64,000 nucleotides of DNA, taken from assembly GCF_001651855.1 (NCBI RefSeq), contig NZ_LNQC01000076.1, positions 200,572 to 264,571 on the forward strand, written 5' to 3'. The translations under genes and the position numbers were made by a program. Positions 9,380 through 18,720 of this stretch are shown piece after piece; the first letter of the stretch is position 1, and the number at the start of each line of letters is the position of its first letter. The notes beneath the pieces are model-generated. The model saw nothing but the letters and a program-made list of their open reading frames with translations. It was not told the DNA's origin and did no database searches. Origin of the DNA: Sinorhizobium americanum. Lineage in GTDB: Bacteria > Pseudomonadota > Alphaproteobacteria > Rhizobiales > Rhizobiaceae.

Positions 9380-10612
9380 GTGATCCTGAACCATCGTGTT
9401 ACGCGTATTTCGGTCGGCATTCTACTCCTGGCCGTCGCCATTGCCGTTCTGCTGCCGGACCTGACCGGCTATACCAGCCTCGACGGCACGGTCAACGCCC
9501 GCTTCGCGATCATCAACTCGCCTATCGATGGCGAGATTTCCAAGCCGCCGCCGCGAATCGGCACGCCCGTGACAGAAGGCGAAACCCTTGCGGTCATTCG
9601 CAACGATCGCGTTAACCGCGCGATTCTTGCCTCGCTTCGCGCCGAGCATGGCACGGCCGTCGAGCGCGTCGCGGCGCTGCGCCGTGAGCGCGACGAACTC
9701 GCCCTGCTGCGCGACGAGCTTGGCCAGCGTATGGGTGTCTTTCAGAGTGCGACGATTGCCAGCCTTGAGCGCGAGCTAGCAATTCTGCAGAAGCGCGTTG
9801 AGGTATCGCGTGCTCAGGACGTGGTGGCGAAAGTCGACCTCGATCGTCGCCAGGAGCTGGAATCGAAGGGGATCTTCACGCGCAAGATGGTGGAGGCGGC
9901 CGAGGCAGCCGGCGCCGCAACGGGGGGCGAGGTCGAGATCAGCAACCTGACTGTCGACTTGCTTCAGCAACGCCTCGAAGCTGTGCGACAGGGCATTTTC
10001 GTGATGGGAGACGGCCAGAACGACGTGCCTTATTCCAGGCAGCGTCAGGACGAGGTGATCGTTCGCATCAACGATCTCGATACCCGCATTGCCGAAAATG
10101 AGACGCGGGCCAGTCAGGCGGCGCAGCAGCTGACTGAGGAGGAGAAGCGCGTCCGCAGCCTTGAGTCGGCCACGATTCCTTCGCCGTTCGGCGGCGTCGT
10201 CTGGAGCAGGAACGTTGTCAGCGGTTCCAACGTCGTTCTGAACAATGAAATGATGCGCATCCTCGACTGCCGCGAATTGTTCGTCGATATTCTCGTCCCC
10301 GAGGTCGACTACGATGAGATCTATCCCGGCCGCGAAGCTGAGGTCCGCTTGTTCGGTCGCGGAGACGTCTTCAAAGGCAAGGTACAGGCCGTCAAGGGCA
10401 GTTCCGCGGTTGTCGAAAAAGACTCGCTCGCCGCCAACGAGCCGGAAACCGAAGAGCGCAGTGCACGAATCCGCGTCGCGCTGGCGCCGTCTGCGCTCAA
10501 CGCCGACTTTGCCAATTTTTGCCAGGTGGGACGAACGGCGCAGGTGCGCTTTTCCAAACGCAACATCCGTCTGACGCGGTGGTTTGAAAGCCTGTGGTTC
10601 AATCTCTTCTAG
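9380..10612 (+). CDS. bgsB: Membrane fusion (HlyD-type) protein of mixed-linkage beta-glucan synthesis
   Basis: A 410-residue protein: one N-terminal membrane anchor (about residues 10-30), a lipoyl/barrel-sandwich segment, a long coiled coil (about 85-260, rich in Arg/Glu heptads), and a C-terminal beta-barrel. It starts with GTG at 9380, with AAGGG about 9 nt upstream. Family knowledge: in S. meliloti, BgsB is a HlyD-like protein needed with BgsA to make and export (1,3)(1,4)-beta-D-glucan. Its 3' end overlaps bgsA by 19 bp, so the two are translationally coupled. The name rests on gene order and protein type. Confidence 0.8.
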   Translation: MILNHRVTRISVGILLLAVAIAVLLPDLTGYTSLDGTVNARFAIINSPIDGEISKPPPRIGTPVTEGETLAVIRNDRVNRAILASLRAEHGTAVERVAALRRERDELALLRDELGQRMGVFQSATIASLERELAILQKRVEVSRAQDVVAKVDLDRRQELESKGIFTRKMVEAAEAAGAATGGEVEISNLTVDLLQQRLEAVRQGIFVMGDGQNDVPYSRQRQDEVIVRINDLDTRIAENETRASQAAQQLTEEEKRVRSLESATIPSPFGGVVWSRNVVSGSNVVLNNEMMRILDCRELFVDILVPEVDYDEIYPGREAEVRLFGRGDVFKGKVQAVKGSSAVVEKDSLAANEPETEERSARIRVALAPSALNADFANFCQVGRTAQVRFSKRNIRLTRWFESLWFNLF

Positions 10613-12588
10613 CACTCGCGCCGACCTTGCTGGTCATCGCCTTCTTCCTGCTCGGACCATCCAATTGGTCGCGTCATCAAAGCTGGGCGCGGGCGACTAC
10701 CTGTGCGTTCGTCGCGGCCGTGGCACTACGCTACATAGTCTGGCGTTTCACCGAAACGGTTCTCCCCTATCCGAATGACGGCGCCAATTTCTATTGGGTC
10801 TGGTTCGTGTTCATCGTCGAGCTGCTCGCCTTTTCCGAGGTCGTGCTGTTCCTCATCCTGATGAGTCGCTATATCGACCGCAGCGTCGAGGTGGATGAGC
10901 TTGCGCGGTCGTTCTTCGCGCGGCCGGAGAGCGAGTTGCCAAGCGTCGACATCTTCATTCCCACCTACAACGAACCGCTCGACGTGCTGGAACGAACGAT
11001 CGTCGGCGCGCTGGCGCTTGACTATCCGAAAGACAAGCTCGCGGTCTATGTGCTCGACGACGGGCGGCGCGATTGGCTCAGGACCTTTTGCGAGGGGCGC
11101 GGCGCCATTCACGTGACACGCACCGACAACGCTCATGCCAAGGCCGGCAACATGAACAATGGCTTGCGGGTCAGCTCCGGAGACTTCATTGCCGTCTTTG
11201 ACGCGGACTTCGTCCCCTATCGCCGTTTTCTGCGCCGGACCTTGCCGTTCTTTTTGGACGAGACCATCGGCATCGTGCAGACGCCGCAGCATTTCTTCAA
11301 CGTCGATCCGGTACAATCGAACCTCGGTCTCGAAAATATATGGCCGGATGAACAGCGGCTGTTCTTCGATGAGATTGCGCCGAGCCGGGACGGCTGGGAC
11401 GTGAGTTTCTGCTGTGGTTCCTGCTCGATCGCGCGTCGCACGGCGGTCGATATGATCGGCGGCTTCCCGACCGAGTCGATCACCGAAGATCTGCTGACGA
11501 CGCTCTCGATGCTCAACAAGGGCTACAAGACCCGCTACCTGAACGAACGGCTGTCGATGGGCCTGGCGGCTGAGAACCTCACCGGCTACTTCGTCCAGCG
11601 CGAACGCTGGTGCCAGGGCGGAATCCAGACGCTCTACCTGCATAACGGTCCCTTGCGCGGGCCGGGCCTCTCGCTCTTCCAGCGCATCATGTTCCTGCCG
11701 ATGTCCTGGCTGGTGCAATATCTGGTCCGTTTCGCCGTGCTTCTCGTCCCGATCGTCTATCTCTGGTCCGGCGCCCTGCCGCTCTATTTCACCAATGTTG
11801 CCGACTATGTTTCGAACCAGATACCGCTGCTGACCGCCTATTTCCTGCTGATGCTCTGGCTGGCGCCGACCCGCTACCTGCCGCTGGTCTCCACCGCCGT
11901 CGGCACGTTCGCCACCTTTCGCATGCTGCCGACGGTGCTTTCGAGTCTGGTGCGGCCGTTCGGCAAGCCCTTCAAGGTGACCCCGAAGGGCAGCGGCAAC
12001 GAGGCAAACCAGTTCGATGCCTATACCTTTACCTGGATCGCAGCCTTCATCGTCGTCACGGCGGCAGGGCTACTGATCAACATCGTTCCGGAGACGGCGC
12101 ATATCGAGGGGTCCTTCTCGACAATCGCAGCGCTCTGGTCGGGCCTCAACGTCGTGGTCCTCGTCATTGCCTCGCTAATTTGCTTCGAGAAGCCGCGCCG
12201 TCTTCTCCAGGCGTTCAAGCTCGATGAGGCCGCGGATGTCGACGGCAGCGCCGGGCGCCTGGTGAGCCTTTCGCTCGATAAGGCAGTTGTAGCGGTTCCC
12301 ACCGAAACAAGGTTCAAGTCGACCCGCGTTACGTTGAACCTTGAAGGTTTCGCGCCGCTTCAGGCGGAGCTCAAACAGGTGACCCAGCGGCGCGGCGACA
12401 TCAGCCGTTCCGGTGACCAGCGGCGCTATTACCTGCATCTCCACTTCGATCTGCGTGGCTTCGAGCGCGACAAGATGATCATCAAGCTCTATACCGGCAA
12501 CTATTCCCAGGAGGTACCGGATATCGACAAGGTGGCAATTTCCGTAAACCTGATGCTGCGCGCCTTCGGCCGAACGCGCACCGCTTAG
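10594..12588 (+). CDS. bgsA: Family 2 glycosyltransferase, c-di-GMP-activated mixed-linkage beta-glucan synthase
   Basis: A 664-residue membrane protein with three N-terminal transmembrane segments, a cytoplasmic GT2 domain (about 115-360), then three or four more transmembrane segments. Processive synthase motifs are complete: VLDDG, DADF, TEDLLT and QRERW. The C-terminal about 100 cytoplasmic residues lack the RxxxR/DxSxxG signature of PilZ, as expected for BgsA, whose tail binds c-di-GMP in a different way in S. meliloti. It starts at GTG 10594 inside the end of bgsB. A cellulose or curdlan synthase is less likely because bcsB and the other bcs genes are absent. Confidence 0.83.
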   Translation: MVQSLLALAPTLLVIAFFLLGPSNWSRHQSWARATTCAFVAAVALRYIVWRFTETVLPYPNDGANFYWVWFVFIVELLAFSEVVLFLILMSRYIDRSVEVDELARSFFARPESELPSVDIFIPTYNEPLDVLERTIVGALALDYPKDKLAVYVLDDGRRDWLRTFCEGRGAIHVTRTDNAHAKAGNMNNGLRVSSGDFIAVFDADFVPYRRFLRRTLPFFLDETIGIVQTPQHFFNVDPVQSNLGLENIWPDEQRLFFDEIAPSRDGWDVSFCCGSCSIARRTAVDMIGGFPTESITEDLLTTLSMLNKGYKTRYLNERLSMGLAAENLTGYFVQRERWCQGGIQTLYLHNGPLRGPGLSLFQRIMFLPMSWLVQYLVRFAVLLVPIVYLWSGALPLYFTNVADYVSNQIPLLTAYFLLMLWLAPTRYLPLVSTAVGTFATFRMLPTVLSSLVRPFGKPFKVTPKGSGNEANQFDAYTFTWIAAFIVVTAAGLLINIVPETAHIEGSFSTIAALWSGLNVVVLVIASLICFEKPRRLLQAFKLDEAADVDGSAGRLVSLSLDKAVVAVPTETRFKSTRVTLNLEGFAPLQAELKQVTQRRGDISRSGDQRRYYLHLHFDLRGFERDKMIIKLYTGNYSQEVPDIDKVAISVNLMLRAFGRTRTA

Positions 12589-12597
12589 GCACAGGAC

Positions 12598-12822
12598 CTA
12601 GCTCGCCCCCGTGCCACGGCGCTGCTGCCCTTTGTCCAACTCCAGTGAAAGCTGCAGGCCGTGCTTGAGCGTGGGCAGCGGGAGCCCCAACTGGATCCGT
12701 CCGAATGCCTGTCTTCGCCGCTCCTGATCACGCTCCCGCTGGCGGCGGACCGCGGCAACCGCCGCCATTGCGCGCTCGATGACTTCTTCCGCATGGGTCA
12801 TGGAAGCCTCCGGTTTGTTCAT
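12598..12822 (-). CDS. Small hypothetical protein, Arg-rich
   Basis: A 74-residue frame with ATG at 12822 and a weak GAGAA ribosome site 8 nt upstream. The middle is highly charged (RRQRERDQERRRQ), followed by GLPLPTLKHGLQLSLELDKG, which resembles a short ordered segment. There are no neighbours in the same direction. It may be a genuine small protein or a chance frame in the 490-bp space between bgsA and the LacI gene. I see nothing else in that space. Confidence 0.35.
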   Translation of the reverse strand: MNKPEASMTHAEEVIERAMAAVAAVRRQRERDQERRRQAFGRIQLGLPLPTLKHGLQLSLELDKGQQRRGTGAS

Positions 12823-13078
12823 GATATGTTCTCATTTGCGGATGGGCGTGTCAAGCTTTCCGGGAGTTTCGCTCAAGTCCGACGTCGTTGCGGGAAGATA
12901 ACGTCGATAAAACATCGGCGATGCCTCGGGGACTTGGCAGCGGATCCCTTTGAACGTCAAGGCTTTAAGGCTTGCGGAATGGCGCGCTCGTATGGTTTGA
13001 GTGGGATGCACTGGCTGCCCGCGGCGCCCTGCGTCGGGGACCGTGCCCAGCACCGCAGCAGCGGAACGGGATCGGATC

Positions 13079-14128
13079 GTGGAACGGAAAACCAATCTCA
13101 AGGACGTGGCGCGCGAGGCGGGGGTGTCCCTCAGCACGGCCTCGCACGCGCTGAACGGCACGGCGCCGCTGACCGTCGAGGTGCGCGAACGGGTGCTCGA
13201 ATCCGCGCGCAGGCTCGGCTATCTCGAGAGCCGGCGAAAAAAGGCGACGATCGCCACCGTGCGCGTCGTCCTGCTCGCCCTGACGAGCGACGCGGCGCCG
13301 CAGAGCGACCTCAACATGGTGAGCTGGACGATCCTCAACGGTGTGCGGCGCGAATGCGAGCGGCGCGGAATCCGCATCGTCCCCTTCGTCAGCACCAGCA
13401 CCCGCCTCGATTCCGCCGAGGTGCGCACCGCGGCCGAGGAGGAGAATGTCGACGGCATCCTGGTGCTCAACGACGACAGGCCGGAGCTCATCCGGGCGCT
13501 TTCGACGCTCGCCAAGCCGATGGTGATCCTCAATGGCGAGGATCCCACGATGCTGGTCGATACCGTGACGGTCGAAAATCGTTTCGGCGCGCGGCTCGGT
13601 ACCGAGCATCTGCTCTCTCTCGGCCACCGCCGCATCCTGCACCTGACATGGCAGGGGCGCACGACAATCCGGCGGCGCTACGACGGCTATGTCGATGCGC
13701 ATCTGGTGGCCGGCCTGCCCGCCCCCGAGAACATGGTCGTGGTCGCCGAGAGCTACGAGCCGCGCCATGGCGAGCAGGTGATTCGCGCTCTCCTGAAAGC
13801 GGATGGCAAGCTCAGGGGCGCCACGGCGATCTTCTGCGCGGCCGACAACCTGGCGCTCGGCTGTCTCGATGCGCTTGCCGAGGCGGGCATCCGCGTGCCG
13901 GAGGATATGTCGGTGCTCGGTTTCGACGACATTGTGCCGGGCGAGTTCAGCGCGCCGCCGCTCAGCACCATCCAGATGCCGGCCGACCGGCTGGGCGCCG
14001 CCGCTCTTTTCCTGCTTGAGCAAAGGCTGATCGCCAACGATGCGTTGCGCCCGGCGCACCGGCTCGAGCTCGGTTGCCGGCTGATCCTGAGGGGCAGCAT
14101 CGCTGCGCCCCCGAGATCGGCGAAATAG
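13079..14128 (+). CDS. LacI-family regulator of the pectin/rhamnogalacturonan genes
   Basis: 349 residues from GTG 13079; a start at 13001 would add a proline-rich tail not typical of the family. The N-terminal helix-turn-helix is clear (NLKDVAREAGVSLSTASHAL), followed by a hinge and a two-lobed periplasmic-binding-like domain (about 60-345) ending with FDDIVPGEFSAPPLSTI. It is convergent with the permease gene 3 bp away. The likely operators are the palindromes at 22368 and 22511, and the inducer is probably an oligogalacturonide or KDG-type catabolite. Both points are inferred from context. Confidence 0.85.
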   Translation: MERKTNLKDVAREAGVSLSTASHALNGTAPLTVEVRERVLESARRLGYLESRRKKATIATVRVVLLALTSDAAPQSDLNMVSWTILNGVRRECERRGIRIVPFVSTSTRLDSAEVRTAAEEENVDGILVLNDDRPELIRALSTLAKPMVILNGEDPTMLVDTVTVENRFGARLGTEHLLSLGHRRILHLTWQGRTTIRRRYDGYVDAHLVAGLPAPENMVVVAESYEPRHGEQVIRALLKADGKLRGATAIFCAADNLALGCLDALAEAGIRVPEDMSVLGFDDIVPGEFSAPPLSTIQMPADRLGAAALFLLEQRLIANDALRPAHRLELGCRLILRGSIAAPPRSAK

Positions 14129-14131
14129 TCC

Positions 14132-15190
14132 CTATTTCATGCCGGTTCCGGCGATGCCGGTGGTGATATAGCGCTGCAGGAAGAGGAACACCAGCGTCAC
14201 CGGGATGAGGCTCAGGAAGGTCATGGCGAGGATATAGTGCCATTGTACCGAGAACTCGCCCTGGAAGGCGTTGAGCCCGACCTGGAGCGTGAAGTTCTCG
14301 CGGCTGCTCAAGACGATCAGGGGCCAGAGGAAGTCATTCCAGCGCCAGAGCACCGAGAAAATCGCCAGAACCGCGAGCGCCGGGGCGGTCAGCGGCAGGA
14401 CGATGCGCCAGAAGATGCGGAACTCGCTTGCCGCATCGACGCGGGCCGCTTCGATCAGCTCGTCCGGAATCGTCAGCATGTACTGCCTGAGCAGAAACAC
14501 GCCGGTCGGCGAGGCGACCGTGGGGATGATGACCCCCCAGAGATTGTCGACGAGGCCGACGCCGACGATGACGAGATAAGCGGGCACCATCACCACCGTG
14601 AGCGGGATCATCAGCGTCGAGATGATCAAGACGAAGATCGCCTTGTCGCCGCGGAAGCGATATTTCGAGAGCGCGAAGGCGGCGAGCGCATTGACGATCA
14701 GCGTCAGCAGCGTCGCGACGAAGGTGACGAAGACCGAATTCTTGAGGAAGGTCAGGAAGCTGAAGCGGGTCAGCGGATCCGTGTAGTTCTGCGTCGCGAC
14801 CGTCAGCCGCTGTACCGGCGAAATGGTCCTGGTGTCGACGCTGACAGGTTTACCGGGATTGGCAGGATCGACCATCTGCGCCTTGAGCCCGATGCGGCGG
14901 ACCATCGCCATTTCCCGGGTCTCGCCGTCGACCGTCACGTTCCAGAGGCTCAAGGGCTTGTCGAAGCCCTGAACCTCAACCTGTATGGCGGTGCGCGGCA
15001 GCAGCGTCGGCGGAAAGCGAGTGATCTCCGCCTCGGGCTTGAGCGACGACATGCCGGCCCAGAGCACCGGCACGAGCACGGCGAGTGTCCCGCCGATCAG
15101 CCACAGCCAGGAAAGGATGTCGGTGATGTCGATCCGGCCGGCGCGCCGGGTGCGGGTGAAAAAGCCGATGGCACTGACATTGCCGGACAT
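14132..15190 (-). CDS. Sugar ABC transporter permease (MalG type) with periplasmic insertion
   Basis: A 352-residue inner-membrane protein. The EAA loop (EAARVDAASEFRIFWRIVLP) marks a binding-protein-dependent permease of the CUT1 class. Relatives are about 280 residues. The extra length is a roughly 95-residue polar insertion between the first transmembrane segment (about 28-50) and the second (about 148-175), placed on the periplasmic side. It is the last gene of the minus-strand operon, 2 bp from the upstream permease gene. The likely cargo is unsaturated or rhamnogalacturonan oligosaccharides. Confidence 0.88.
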   Translation of the reverse strand: MSGNVSAIGFFTRTRRAGRIDITDILSWLWLIGGTLAVLVPVLWAGMSSLKPEAEITRFPPTLLPRTAIQVEVQGFDKPLSLWNVTVDGETREMAMVRRIGLKAQMVDPANPGKPVSVDTRTISPVQRLTVATQNYTDPLTRFSFLTFLKNSVFVTFVATLLTLIVNALAAFALSKYRFRGDKAIFVLIISTLMIPLTVVMVPAYLVIVGVGLVDNLWGVIIPTVASPTGVFLLRQYMLTIPDELIEAARVDAASEFRIFWRIVLPLTAPALAVLAIFSVLWRWNDFLWPLIVLSSRENFTLQVGLNAFQGEFSVQWHYILAMTFLSLIPVTLVFLFLQRYITTGIAGTGMK

Positions 15191-15192
15191 GA

Positions 15193-16182
15193 TCAGGACT
15201 CCACCTTCTTGCCGAGGCGCAGCTGCACCAGGGTAAGGACCAGAAGCACCAGCCCCATGAGGACGGAGGCAGCCGAGGCGAGGCCGTAGAGCCTCAGGTC
15301 GCCGGCAAACGCCATCTGGTAGATGTATTGGACGATGAACGTGTTCGCCGTGCCCGGGCCGCCGCCATTGGTCAGCACCCAGGCCTCGTCGAAGATCTGT
15401 ACCGAGCGGATCATCAGGAGGATCAGCACGACGAGCAGGTTCGGGCCGAGGAGCGGCAGCGTGATGCGGAACAGGGTGCGCGACGGCGTGGCGGCGTCGA
15501 TTGCCGCCGCCTCATAGAGATCCTTGGGGATCGCCTGGAGGCCGGCGAGCAGGATCAGCGTATAGAAGCCCATGTGGAACCAGACCGAGACGACGACGAC
15601 GAAGAAGCGCGACCAGCCGACGTCGAGGAGGAAGATTTCCGGCGGTACGCCCAGCATCTGCAGGAAGGCGTTGAGCAGCCCGTTGCGATCCAGGAACCAC
15701 TTCCAGATCAGCCCGATGACCACGGGCGACAAGAGAACTGGATAGAAGAACATCGCCCGGAAGAAGCCGCGCGCCGCTATCGCGCGGTTGAGGATCAGTG
15801 CGGTGACGAGGGCGACCAGAAGGGTGGCGGCGACATTGAAGCCGACGAACCAGAGCGTGTTCCAGATCGCCGTCCAGAAAAGCGATTCCTCGCAGCTTCC
15901 CGGCACGAGATAGCTGTCGCAGGCGAGCAGCTTGCGGAAATTGTCGAGGCCGACGAAAGGTCGGTTGGAAATCAGCAGATCGGCGCCGCCGGTGAAGGCG
16001 TAGCCGATGGCGATCGCAATCGGTAGGAAGGTGAAGATGCCGAAGAGCACCAGGTTCGGCGCGAGGAAGAGATAGGGCATCCGCCCCTTGCCGATCACGC
16101 GCTCGATGGCGTTGATCGGCGCCTCGAAGAGCGCCATGACGAGGTCGAGTGCGCGGTCGGCGAGTCCTGCTGCTCTCGCCAT
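15193..16182 (-). CDS. Sugar ABC transporter permease (MalF type)
   Basis: 329 residues from ATG 16182, only 2 bp after the ATPase stop. There are six predicted transmembrane segments, an EAA loop (EAAAIDAATPSRTLFRITLP) and a long periplasmic loop after the first segment. It partners the MalG-type permease just downstream, the ATPase upstream and the divergent solute-binding protein. The open frame extends further upstream through the ATPase gene, but that part is out of register with real coding and is not included. Confidence 0.88.
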   Translation of the reverse strand: MARAAGLADRALDLVMALFEAPINAIERVIGKGRMPYLFLAPNLVLFGIFTFLPIAIAIGYAFTGGADLLISNRPFVGLDNFRKLLACDSYLVPGSCEESLFWTAIWNTLWFVGFNVAATLLVALVTALILNRAIAARGFFRAMFFYPVLLSPVVIGLIWKWFLDRNGLLNAFLQMLGVPPEIFLLDVGWSRFFVVVVSVWFHMGFYTLILLAGLQAIPKDLYEAAAIDAATPSRTLFRITLPLLGPNLLVVLILLMIRSVQIFDEAWVLTNGGGPGTANTFIVQYIYQMAFAGDLRLYGLASAASVLMGLVLLVLTLVQLRLGKKVES

Positions 16183-16184
16183 GG

Positions 16185-17285
16185 TCAGGCCCTCCCGCTG
16201 ACGCGGCCGAGCGCGAGCTCGCTTGCCGGATCGAAGACATGCAGTCGGTCGTCCTGCGGCGTGATCTTCAGGATGGCGCCCGGCGCGGGCGCGAAATGCC
16301 CGTACCGATGGACGATAACCTGCGCAGACTGCCCCTGAAGATTGCCGTAGACGTAGGTCTCCGTCCCGAGGCTCTCGTGATATTGCACCTCGAAGGGCAG
16401 GCCTTCGCTGTCGGAAAGCGCGAAATGCGCCGGCCGGACGCCGGCAAGGACTTCCTGTCCAGCGGTGACCTTGGCGGGATCGACGTCGCTCCGGAGCAGG
16501 GTGGGATAGCCGACGTCGACGAGGACGCTGCGATCGTCGCCGATCACGACCCGGCCCTTCAAAATATTCATGCGCGGCGAGCCGAGGAAGCCGGCGACGA
16601 AGAGATTGCGCGGATGATCGAAGAGCTCGAGCGGCGATCCCACCTGTTCGATGCGGCCGGCCCGAAGCACGACGATCTTGTCGGCCATGGTCATCGCCTC
16701 GACCTGGTCGTGGGTGACATAGATCATCGTCGTCTGCATCTCGCGATGCAGCTTGGTGATCTCGGCGCGCGTCTGGACGCGAAGCGCCGCATCGAGATTG
16801 GAGAGCGGCTCGTCGAAGAGGAAGATGTCCGGGTCGCGCACGATCGCCCGGCCGATCGCGACGCGCTGGCGCTGGCCGCCGGAAAGCTGCTTCGGCCTGC
16901 GGTCGAGATAGGGCTCGATCGCCAGCATGCGGGCGGCTTCCGTGATCCGCGCGTCGATCTCGGCCCGCTTGAATTTCAGGTTCTCGAGGCCGAAAGCGAG
17001 ATTCTTGCGCACGCTCATATGCGGATAGAGGGCGTAGGACTGGAAGACCATGGCGATCTTCCGTTCGGCCGGCGAGAGCGCCCCGACATCGCGGCCGCCG
17101 ATGGCGATCGCGCCGGAGGTGACGTCCTCGAGGCCGGCGATGATGCGCAGCAGGGTCGACTTGCCGCAGCCCGACGGGCCGACGAAGACGACGAATTCGC
17201 CATCGTCGATCTGAAGGTTCACGTCGTGCAGGACGTGAACGGTGCCGAACGCTTTGTTGAGGTTCGTAAGCTTGAGATCTCCCAT
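16185..17285 (-). CDS. Sugar ABC transporter ATPase (MalK/UgpC type)
   Basis: 366 residues from ATG 17285, with GGGAG 9 nt upstream; an earlier ATG at 17309 has no such site. Motifs are complete: Walker [10 protein letters not shown]-loop [11 protein letters not shown], signature LSGGQRQR, Walker [13 protein letters not shown] and H-loop [11 protein letters not shown]-terminal TOBE/OB region (about 235-366) is typical of MalK-like subunits. It energises import of pectin-derived oligosaccharides with the neighbouring permeases. Confidence 0.92.
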   Translation of the reverse strand: MGDLKLTNLNKAFGTVHVLHDVNLQIDDGEFVVFVGPSGCGKSTLLRIIAGLEDVTSGAIAIGGRDVGALSPAERKIAMVFQSYALYPHMSVRKNLAFGLENLKFKRAEIDARITEAARMLAIEPYLDRRPKQLSGGQRQRVAIGRAIVRDPDIFLFDEPLSNLDAALRVQTRAEITKLHREMQTTMIYVTHDQVEAMTMADKIVVLRAGRIEQVGSPLELFDHPRNLFVAGFLGSPRMNILKGRVVIGDDRSVLVDVGYPTLLRSDVDPAKVTAGQEVLAGVRPAHFALSDSEGLPFEVQYHESLGTETYVYGNLQGQSAQVIVHRYGHFAPAPGAILKITPQDDRLHVFDPASELALGRVSGRA

Positions 17286-17388
17286 CGCCTGCTCCCGGTA
17301 GATCACCATGCTTCGGGTCGCTTCGCCCGAAAATCATGGACTTGATCGAGTCTGATAAATTGGAGCGGGATGCGGGCATCCCACTCGG

Positions 17389-18720
17389 TCAATGCTTCTC
17401 TTCGACGATAGTCCTTGCACTCCAGCCTTCCGGCAGGCGCATCGGACGCTTCACCGCCACGTCCTCCGTGACCAGCCCCTCGACGCCTTTCACAAAGATC
17501 GCCGGCATACCGCCCGGGTAGTCGAGAAGCCCGACGATCCGGCCGTCGTTGCCGCGCGTCCAGGCGTTGGCTCGCCCCGCCGCCTCGGCGCACGGGGCGA
17601 TGTCCGCAAAGGTCGGCCGCAGATCGTAGTGCAGGCCGGTGCCGAGCCGTCCGGGCTGCTGCGCAAGCGTGATCCGGTTGAGCTCGACGTTGCTGATGCC
17701 GGCAGTAGAGGTGGAGACGAGGTTGATCGCCCCCTCCATGCGGCCGCTGATTTCCTCGACGAGAAGGTTTTCCACCGCACCCGCCCGGCGCTCCGGGCGC
17801 CGGTCGACCACGGTCACCGTCAGGGCTTCGCCCGAACCCCAGAAGCCGTCGGGGGTTTCGTGGCAATCGACCTCGATCCGCGAGAAGCGGATGTTTCGCA
17901 TCTGGCCGCCGTCGCGCGAGAACAGGCCGAGGCCGCGATTGGACTCACTGACGTTGCAATCCTCGAAGGCGATATCGCTGAAGTCGCCGAAGGACTCTGT
18001 CCCGAGTTTCAGCGCGCAGCTCAGACTTGAGACGGTGCAGCGGCGTACAGTGATGTTCTCGCAGGCCCCGATCGCCTTGCCGTCCGGCCCCGCACTCGTC
18101 TTCAGGCAGATGCCGTCGTCAGCGGTCGAAATGGTGCAATCCTCGATCAGCACGCGGCGGCAGGCATCGAGGACCATGCCGTCGGTGTTCGGCAGCCGCC
18201 GGTCGTTGGTGATCGTGACGCCGCGGATGACGACGTCCTCGCAATCGGCAAGGTGAAGGGTCCACATCGGCGAGCCGGTAACGTGGAAACCGTCGAGCCC
18301 GACGCCCCGGCATCCCTCGAAGACGACCACGCGGGGCCGGAATTCCGCCGGAATGAAGGTGCCGACATCGGGGTCGTCGCCGGTGATGAAATGCTCGCCG
18401 CCGGCCTCGATCCGGCCCGGGCCGGTGATCCGTACATTCTCGGAGTTCCGCGCGACGATCATGCCCCTGTCGGATTTTTCGGCGATGACCCGAACGGTCG
18501 TACCGCGGTAGGCCTCGTAATCGGGAATAGCGCGCAGCAGGGCGCCTTCGGTCAGATGCAGTTCGACGCCGCTCTTCAGGAGCAGCCCGCCCGCCACGTG
18601 TTCGCCGGCGAGCAGCGACACGCGGCCGCCGCCGCGGCCCGAGACCTGGTCGATCGCCGTCTGGATCTCGGCGGTCGCATCACGGCCGGTCGCGCCAATG
18701 CTGAGCTGCTTCGGCGTCAC
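17389..18720 (-). CDS. Glycoside hydrolase family 28 (polygalacturonase-like)
   Basis: A 443-residue right-handed beta-helix protein without a signal peptide, hence probably cytoplasmic. GH28 acids are visible in NTDGM and TADDGICLK. The usual GHG motif is replaced by LKLGTES and the RIK motif is not seen, so specificity may differ from classical polygalacturonases; rhamnogalacturonan or galacturonide exo-hydrolases are candidates. It overlaps the GH105 gene by 4 bp. A cytoplasmic site fits degradation of imported oligosaccharides. Confidence 0.85.
   Translation of the reverse strand: MTPKQLSIGATGRDATAEIQTAIDQVSGRGGGRVSLLAGEHVAGGLLLKSGVELHLTEGALLRAIPDYEAYRGTTVRVIAEKSDRGMIVARNSENVRITGPGRIEAGGEHFITGDDPDVGTFIPAEFRPRVVVFEGCRGVGLDGFHVTGSPMWTLHLADCEDVVIRGVTITNDRRLPNTDGMVLDACRRVLIEDCTISTADDGICLKTSAGPDGKAIGACENITVRRCTVSSLSCALKLGTESFGDFSDIAFEDCNVSESNRGLGLFSRDGGQMRNIRFSRIEVDCHETPDGFWGSGEALTVTVVDRRPERRAGAVENLLVEEISGRMEGAINLVSTSTAGISNVELNRITLAQQPGRLGTGLHYDLRPTFADIAPCAEAAGRANAWTRGNDGRIVGLLDYPGGMPAIFVKGVEGLVTEDVAVKRPMRLPEGWSARTIVEEKH

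Noticed and set aside
12661-14019. Long plus-strand open frame of about 450 codons across the LacI gene
   Set aside because: It is an out-of-register frame of the clear LacI gene; composition is Arg/Gly/Ala-rich without any recognisable domain.
15193-17379. A 728-codon frame that could be read as a fusion of an Arg-rich protein with the permease
   Set aside because: Only the last 329 codons look like protein; upstream is the ATPase gene in another frame, and a proper ATG lies at 16182.
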